From assembly GCA_963556195.1 (NCBI GenBank), contig OY744522.1, forward strand, positions 39,767,263 through 39,831,262: 64,000 nucleotides of DNA. The letters are read 5' to 3'. Of this stretch, positions 56,421 through 64,000 are shown in pieces. Under the pieces are notes generated by a model. That model did not search any database and was not told the DNA's origin. It saw nothing but the letters and a program-made list of their open reading frames with translations. The DNA is from Sepiola atlantica (taxonomy: Eukaryota > Mollusca > Cephalopoda > Sepiida > Sepiolidae). Positions within the stretch are counted from its first letter, which is position 1; each line of letters starts with the position of its first letter. Both the position numbers and the translations under genes were made by a program.

Positions 56421-56907
56421 CATGGCCATCCCTACTACAGGCCAGGCAATCGTGCAACTGGGGTCTTTTACTGGGGGCCATGCGAATTTTCTTAAATATT
56501 CGATATAGAAGTTGCAAACTATATCATCAACTGGTGCGGATCCTTTTTTTCTTTTTAACCACAATATACAAGTAATGATCTTTTGACATAAGTACAAAAT
56601 CTCTAAAAAAAAAAATCCAACATTGAAATAAAAATTCTTCATTGAAATATGCATTTGCCTTTGTTTATTCAAAAATTACCTGTCTCTTCATTTATAGGAA
56701 TTTGTCAATAATTGTCAAATTTATCAATTAGCGCATTGTGGTTCTTATTATTTGGTATGTAAAACACACAAAAACATCAAACTAATCTCACAGAGGAATT
56801 TTACCTTTGTTTGCAACTTCTATATCGAATATTTAAGAAAATTCACATGGCCCCCAGTAAAAGACCCCAGTTGCACGTTTGCCTGGCCTGTAGTAGGGAT
56901 GGCCATG
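56421..56907. mobile_element. TIR element: 99-bp arms, two mismatches
   Basis: Arms 56421-56519 and 56809-56907 are reverse complements with two differences. The 289-bp interior is AT-rich and non-coding. Matching short ORFs in both arms are an effect of the duplication. Confidence 0.85.
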
Positions 56908-57059
56908 CTTCAAACCCAAACTCCCTCTTTCAGTTGTTATACCTATGTACAAGATCTTTTCTCTCATATTCTACTATAAATAAATGTTTTTATTGTTAAA
57001 CATGTTTCAGTGTTCAATCACTTCGGCCTTCAGAGGATTCTTCTTTTTCAGTTTCTTTC

Positions 57060-57530
<471 letters not shown>

Positions 57531-57534
57531 ATCT

Positions 57535-58070
57535 AATTCTACCCAATTTCCACCATTATTACCAATCATCACGGTGGTTATCCGTGTCATGAAAAAATAA
57601 AATTTCATTTTTTGATCACATGAATAGATTTCGCTTTTTAATCTGGGTAAATATTTTAGGGGGTATTATTTTTTTCATCTTATTAAAGTAAAGATGGTGG
57701 AGGTCTTACTCTTTCATTAACATCACTGTCACCCATTAAACCGGGATATTTTATTTAGTAAGATACTTATATTTTCGCTTCACCGTTTGTTAACATTACG
57801 GTGCGATTTGTAGCAACAATCTTCCACATTTTTTAACATTAACACATATTGCTTTTGAATTGTTTTCAAAGGTTCACAGTTAATAATCTAGCTTACAGTA
57901 AACACTGATTGTTTATTAGTCGTATTTTTTCTTTATTTAAATTTATAAAAATTAACTGCACACATCACATACACTTTAAATAAGATCAGCAGATAAAAAG
58001 ATTACTGCTTTTGTTGCAGATACACTATTCTTCCTTAGATTACATTACATTACATTACATTACATTTCAG
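57535..58070. other. Unannotated interval
   Basis: No recognisable feature except five ATTAC units at about 58042-58066. Confidence 0.4.
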
Positions 58071-58213
58071 CGTTATCGTATTGCAATGGGCAGAGCCAAT
58101 CCACTCGATGTAAGCAACAAAGAATCGCTTGTGCCGTGCATGAAAGCCTGGAAACTGATAAAAGCGAGAAGTGTTCACGCGTGGGGCAGAACGAACGAGA
58201 CAGTGAGAGAAAT
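58071..58213 (+). other. Exon-like open segment, unidentified
   Basis: TTACATTTCAG precedes a fully open 143-bp stretch of higher GC (RYRIAMGRANPLDVSNKESL, then VPCMKAWKLIKARSVHAWGR) that ends at AAATG/GTAATA, a donor-like sequence. I do not recognise the peptide. It could be an internal exon or chance. Confidence 0.2.
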
Positions 58214-59465
58214 GGTAATATCAACGACGGTTTATTGTTAGAAATTGAACCAGATATTGAATTGTTAACTAACTGTGCCAGAAAAATAAAAGAATAAAAA
58301 AAGGTTTTGACTGTAATTCAATTTCCAACCGAATTTCGTGCAACCCACTTTCTCTCTGCCTTTCTCTCTCCAATCCAAATCGCTTCCCCTTCCTTTCCAG
58401 CTGTCCTCTTACTTTATATCAGCTGATATCCACATATGCAAATCAGAGACTACCATAAAAACCTGCACCTATGAAGAGAAGCCTTTTTTTAATCTGCAGA
58501 CACGACATGCGAAGCACCTCATTCTTTTTCCTGACGGTGACTGTGCCTCTTTATTCTCACACTCCCCTCTGATCATATTGTTATATAATGGGACGCATGT
58601 GATGATGGACGTACAGAGAGACTGCTTAACTTGCGCGATTTGTAACGGAGTCATCTCGTGCAACTTTGGTGCGATGTTTTCTCACGATTCGCGGTGACAG
58701 TTGATGAGACCTCGGATCGAGGGTTGGGTCGCATCTGTGCGTTAATCACGAGATTTCGTGACGTCACAGTTTTCCTGGTGAGAAAACTGCAATGAGATTT
58801 CAGTTCTTGACGGGAAGCCGACTAGTCAAGTCGCCTTAGCCATGTAGCGATTAAATAAGATAGGGGAATTCAGATCCCCAAAAATAAGAGCCAGACGATG
58901 TTCCCTCCTCCTTCCATTGCAAGTGATTAAGTAATTAGTTAATTAACTAGCGTAAGCTTCTCTCTCTCTCTCTCTGTTTCAACGAACTTGCTTCGGTGTC
59001 GACAAGCTAATAAATGAAAATAAATGGCTCAGAACTAAAAGAGAAGGCTTGTTATATTTTGTTTTGTGTAGATTGATTTCAGTTACAGTAAGAAACCGCC
59101 GGCACGAAATTGTGACAACGACAAAGCGTCTGCAGAGAGTGGTGGCGGCGACGGGTCAGCTGCTAACAATAGTAGCTAGGTTGCAGACATTGAAAGCAGA
59201 AAGAGAAGAGACAGCAAGAAGAAAGGGAAATATAATTCCCGAATTGGGTTTACTGCTGTGTCAGCCGAAAGGGAGAGATTGAAGCCGGGACCAACTGGCA
59301 AGACCACTCGACGTCGCCCGGATCGAGAAACGACATACCGTCCCATTAGCAAGCGATGCCGTTCACTGGATCAACAAAGGAGCTGTTGTACTACGCCAGA
59401 TTCCGACATACAAACGTATTATAAACCAAATATTCAACAATATCTGCACCCTGTTAGGTAATTGT
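58214..59465. other. Unannotated interval with a GC-richer island
   Basis: A (CT)n patch lies at 58957-58977. Positions 59075-59455 are visibly richer in G and C (CCGCCGGCACG, GTGGTGGCGGCGACGGGTC) and are bounded by acceptor-like (TTGATTTCAG) and donor-like (TTAG/GTAATT) sequences, but all frames contain stops or lack similarity. It may be a non-coding exon. Confidence 0.3.
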
Positions 59466-59495
59466 CTCAGACTTGTTTGTGTGTTCCTTCCCTTT

Positions 59496-60741
59496 ACGTT
59501 TACATGTTTGCGTACCAAATTCTGAAGCCCTTCTATAGGGCTTCAGAATTTGTTAGTGTGTTCCTTCCCTTCACGTATAGAAGGGCTTCAGAATTTGTTA
59601 GTGTGTTCCTTCCCTTCACGTATAGAAGGGCTTCAGAATTTATTAGTGTGTTCCTTCCCTTCACGTATAGAAGGGCTTCAGAATTTGTTTGTGTGTTCCT
59701 TCCCTTCACGTATAGAAGGGCTTCAGAATTTGTTAGTGTGTTCCTTCCCTTCACGTATAGAAGGGCTTCAGAATTTATTAGTGTGTTCCTTCCCTTCACG
59801 TATAGAAGGGCTTCAGAATTTGTTTGTGTGTTCCTTCCCTTCACGTATAGAAGGGCTTCAGAATTTGTTAGTGTGTTCCTTCCCTTCACGTATAGAAGGG
59901 CTTCAGAATTTGTTAGTGTGTTCCTTCCCTTCACGTATAGAAGGGCTTCAGAATTTATTAGTGTGTTCCTTCCCTTCACGTATAGAAGGGCTTCAGAATT
60001 TGTTAGTGTGTTCCTTCCCTTCACGTATAGAAGGGCTTCAGAATTTGTTAGTGTGTTCCTTCCCTTCACGTATAGAAGGGCTTCAGAATTTGTTAGTGTG
60101 TTCCTTCCCTTCACGTATAGAAGGGCTTCAGAATTTGTTAGTGTGTTCCTTCCCTTCACGTATAGAAGGGCTTCAGAATTTGTTAGTGTGTTCCTTCCCT
60201 TCACGTATAGAAGGGCTTCAGAATTTGTTAGTGTGTTCCTTCCCTTCACGTATAGAAGGGCTTCAGAATTTGTTAGTGTGTTCCTTCCCTTCACGTATAG
60301 AAGGGCTTCAGAATTTGTTAGTGTGTTCCTTCCCTTCACGTATAGAAGGGCTTCAGAATTTGTTAGTGTGTTCCTTCCCTTCACATATAGAAGGGCTTCA
60401 GAATTTGTTAGTGTGTTCCTTCCCTTCACGTATAGAAGGGCTTCAGAATTTGTCTATGTGTTCCTTCCCTTTACGTATAGAAGGGCTTCAGAATTTGTTA
60501 GTGTGTTCCTTCCCTTCACGTATAGAAGGGCTTCAGAATTTGTTAGTGTGTTCCTTCCCTTCACGTATAGAAGGGCTTCAGAATTTGTTAGTGTGTTCCT
60601 TCCCTTCACGTATAGAAGGGCTTCAGACTTGTTTGTGTGTTCCTTCCCTTCACGTATAGAAGGGCTTCAGAATTTGTTAGTGTGTTCCTTCCCTTCACGT
60701 ATAGAAGGGCTTCAGAATTTGGTACGCAAACATGTAAACGT
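59496..60741. repeat. 45-bp minisatellite (26 units) bounded by perfect 35-bp inverted ends
   Basis: The unit is GGGCTTCAGAATTTGTTAGT, GTGTTCCTTCCCTTCACGTA, then TAGAA. From 59538 to 60707 there are 26 unit intervals (one carries a 1-bp deletion near 60627), mostly identical. The 35 bp at 59496-59530 are the exact reverse complement of 60707-60741. At the left border the inverted end and the first unit form a 15-bp-arm hairpin around 59516-59552. One extra unit fragment lies outside, at 59467-59498. Confidence 0.93.
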
Positions 60742-61310
60742 TTCGCTTAATATTTTTTCACAGGAATCATTTTCATAAACAAAGTTGTTCAGGTGCTATT
60801 AATTATTACACGATTAATATTACCTTCAAATTTTGATTAACGACAAAAATTACTTTCTGATTTATCGACGTCTTCTTAACGGTCATAGAGTTACCACAAT
60901 AAAAAATATACATGAAAGGTAAACTCTGATTTTCTTTCAGATACAAACTTTTACGATACGTGTTTCTATACATTACATTTCAGCATTCTCATATGGAACA
61001 AATTCAGAAATTGGTACGCTGACATGTACACGTTTCGCTTTTTCGTTTGAATAAACAAAATAGTTTGGGGTTGTATTTACTATTAGATCTTTAGCAGTTA
61101 AAAATATTTGACTTCTTGCTTTCAAACTTTAATTCACTAGAGAAATTAATTTCTACCTTTCTAATTTATTAACGTCTTTATAACAGCCGTACAGTTGCCG
61201 CAATGAAGAAAAACATGGGAACTAAACTCTAATTTTTTTTTCATATATAAACATTTCACTGACTCTACGTTTCATCGACATAAAATATTGTTTTCAAATT
61301 TTCTTTAGAC
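60742..61310 (+). repeat. Diverged ~290-bp direct duplication of the array's right flank
   Basis: CAGAATTTGGTACGCAAACA and the following 280 bp recur in diverged form from about 61010 (CAGAAATTGGTACGCTGACA ... TTATTAACGTCTTTATAACAG). Confidence 0.6.
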
Positions 61311-64000
61311 TATCATGGGCAAAATATATTTGTGATCTCTTTGCTTAAACAAATACCAGTTAACATGTGTTCATCATGGGCAAAATATATTTGTGATCTC
61401 TTTGCTTAAACAAATACCAGTTAACATGTGTTCATCATGAGCAAAATATATTTGTGATCTCTTTGCTTAAACAAATACCAGTTAACATGTGTTCATCATG
61501 AGCAAAATATATTTGTGATCTCTTTGCTTAAACAAATACCAGTTAACATGTGTTCATCATGGGCAAAATATATTTGTGATCTCTTTGCTTAAACAAATAC
61601 CAGTTAACATGTGTTCATCATGAGCAAAATATATTTGTGATCTCTTTGCTTAAACAAATACCAGTTAACATGTGTTCATCATGGGCAAAATATGTTTGTG
61701 ATCTCTTTGCTTAAACAAATACCAGTTAACATGTGTTCATCATGGGCAAAATATATTTGTGATCTCTTTGCTTAAACAAATACAAGTTAACATGTGTTCA
61801 TCATGAGCAAAATATATTTGTGATCTCTTTGCTTAAACAAATACCAGTTAACATGTGTTCATCATGGGCAAAATATGTTTGTGATCTCTTTGCTTAAACA
61901 AATACCAGTTAACATGTGTTCATCATGGGCAAAATATATTTGTGATCTCTTTGCTTAAACAAATACCAGTTAACATGTGTTCATCATGGGCAAAATATGT
62001 TTGTGATCTCTTTGCTTAAACAAATACCAGTTAACATGTGTTCATCATGGGCAAAATATATTTGTGATGTCTTTGCTTAAACAAATACCAGTTAACATGT
62101 GTTCATCATGGGCAAAATATATTTGTGATGTCTTTGCTTAAACAAATACCAGTTAACATGTGTTTATCATGGGCAAAATATATTTGTGATGTCTTTGCTT
62201 AAACAAATACCAGTTAACATGTGTTTATCATGGGCAAAATATATTTGTGATGTCTTTGCTTAAACAAATACCAGTTAACATGTGTTTATCATGGGCAAAA
62301 TATATTTGTGATGTCTTTGCTTAAACAAATACCAGTTAACATGTGTTCATCATGGGCAAAATATATTTGTGATGTCTTTGCTTAAACAAATACCAGTTAA
62401 CATGTGTTCATCATGGGCAAAATATATTTGTGATGTCTTTGCTTAAACAAATACCAGTTAACATGTGTTCATCATGGGCAAAATATATTTGTGATGTCTT
62501 TGCTTAAACAAATACCAGTTAACATGTGTTTATCATGGGCAAAATATATTTGTGATGTCTTTGCTTAAACAAATACCAGTTAACATGTGTTTATCATGGG
62601 CAAAATATATTTGTGATGTCTTTGCTTAAACAAATACCAGTTAACATGTGTTTATCATGGGCAAAATATATTTGTGATGTCTTTGCTTAAACAAATACCA
62701 GTTAACATGTGTTCATCATGAGCAAAATATATTTGCGATGTCTTTGCTTAAACAAATACCAGTTAACATGTGTTTATCATGGGCAAAATATATTTGTGAT
62801 GTCTTTGCTTAAACAAATACCAGTTAACATGTGTTTATCATGGGCAAAATATATTTGTGATGTCTTTGCTTAAACAAATACCAGTTAACATGTGTTTATC
62901 ATGGGCAAAATATATTTGTGATGTCTTTGCTTAAACAAATACCAGTTAACATGTGTTTATCATGGGCAAAATATATTTGTTATGTCTTTGCTTAAACAAA
63001 TACCAGTTAACATGTGTTCATCATGAGCAAAATATATTTGCGATGTCTTTGCTTAAACAAATACCAGTTAACATGTGTTTATCATGGGCAAAATATATTT
63101 GTGATGTCTTTGCTTAAACAAATACCAGTTAACATGTGTTCATCATGGGCAAAATATATTTGTGATGTCTTTGCTTAAACAAATACCAGTTAACATGTGT
63201 TTATCATGGGCAAAATATATTTGTGATGTCTTTGCTTAAACAAATACCAGTTAACATGTGTTTATCATGGGCAAAATATATTTGTGATGTCTTTGCTTAA
63301 ACAAATACCAGTTAACATGTGTTTATCATGGGCAAAATATATTTGTGATGTCTTTGCTTAAACAAATACCAGTTAACATGTGTTCATCATGGGCAAAATA
63401 TATTTGTGATGTCTTTGCTTAAACAAATACCAGTTAACATGTGTTCATCATGGGCAAAATATATTTGTGATGTCTTTGCTTAAACAAATACCAGTTAACA
63501 TGTGTTCATCATGGGCAAAATATATTTGTGATGTCTTTGCTTAAACAAATACCAGTTAACATGTGTTTATCATGGGCAAAATATATTTGTGATGTCTTTG
63601 CTTAAACAAATACCAGTTAACATGTGTTTATCATGGGCAAAATATATTTGTGATGTCTTTGCTTAAACAAATACCAGTTAACATGTGTTTATCATGGGCA
63701 AAATATATTTGTGATGTCTTTGCTTAAACAAATACCAGTTAACATGTGTTCATCATGAGCAAAATATATTTGCGATGTCTTTGCTTAAACAAATACCAGT
63801 TAACATGTGTTTATCATGGGCAAAATATATTTGTGATGTCTTTGCTTAAACAAATACCAGTTAACATGTGTTTATCATGGGCAAAATATATTTGTGATGT
63901 CTTTGCTTAAACAAATACCAGTTAACATGTGTTTATCATGGGCAAAATATATTTGTGATGTCTTTGCTTAAACAAATACCAGTTAACATGTGTTTATCAT
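61311..64000. repeat. 61-bp satellite array, about 44 copies, continuing past the window
   Basis: The unit is TCATGGGCAAAATATATTTG, TGAT(C/G)TCTTTGCTTAAACAA, then ATACCAGTTAACATGTGTT(C/T)A. The first twelve or so units carry GATCTC; from about 62066 all carry GATGTC. Other recurrent variants are ATGAGC for ATGGGC, ATATGTTT and TTTGCGATG. Units are otherwise nearly identical. The array reaches the last base. Confidence 0.97.

Noticed and set aside
58338..58697. 119-codon plus-strand ORF
   Set aside because: No recognisable motif. Composition and length are compatible with a chance open frame.
59462..60778. ORF of 438 codons (plus strand) and a 298-codon ORF on the minus strand
   Set aside because: The 45-bp unit is a multiple of three and lacks stops in several frames on both strands. 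The long frames are a consequence of the array, with no flanking gene signals.

Overview
The window is non-coding, repeat-dense, AT-rich eukaryotic nuclear DNA. It has no operons, ribosome binding sites or tightly packed ORFs. It does have splice-type signals, dozens of long (TA)n runs, at least four families of broken non-LTR retrotransposons, SINE-like elements with tRNA, 5S rRNA and U2 snRNA heads, inverted-repeat (fold-back) elements, and many minisatellite or satellite arrays. From memory, this mix fits a lophotrochozoan, most likely a cephalopod mollusc such as an octopus. That assignment is inference; nothing in the window proves it.

The only protein-coding segment I would defend as a gene is at 11874-12578 (+). 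It is an uninterrupted 234-codon alpha-kinase (MHCK/eEF2K-type) catalytic domain, with an in-frame upstream stop, a strong ATG context and a good splice acceptor about 100 bp upstream. All other recognisable protein similarity is transposon debris: jockey/CR1-like ORF2 fragments, one family with a zinc-finger segment, one with an endonuclease-like C-terminus, and two IS630/Tc1-like transposase remnants.

Layout. 0-9 kb: LINE fragments, TA arrays, and a U2 snRNA-derived retroposon with a 16-bp target duplication nested in a TIR element (4551-5093). 9-12.7 kb: quiet DNA, then the alpha-kinase exon. 12.7-20.5 kb: a 39-bp satellite, a fold-back element, a 36-bp minisatellite and transposase remnants. 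20.5-33.7 kb: LINE remnants carrying 49-bp and 17-bp minisatellites, plus two copies of a composite 5S-headed repeat. 33.7-36.2 kb: a satellite whose units contain CCCTAA telomere-type motifs. 36-46 kb: transposase and LTR-like remnants, a third 5S-like piece and a promoter-like CCAAT/TATA region. 46.4-46.9 kb: two copies of a tRNA-headed SINE, each carrying a hammerhead ribozyme motif. 47.3-51.2 kb: two LINE copies and a tandem U2-like array. 51-57.5 kb: minisatellite, a ~400-bp tandem repeat, long near-perfect inverted repeats and LINE tails. 59.5-60.7 kb: a 45-bp array bounded by perfect 35-bp inverted ends. 61.3 kb to the window end: a 61-bp satellite that continues beyond the window.

The most interesting signal is the tRNA-SINE plus hammerhead ribozyme chimera at 46.4-46.9 kb, with several decayed hammerhead-like motifs elsewhere. 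It is followed by the U2-derived retroposon and the alpha-kinase exon. No gene network or pathway can be reconstructed from this window.
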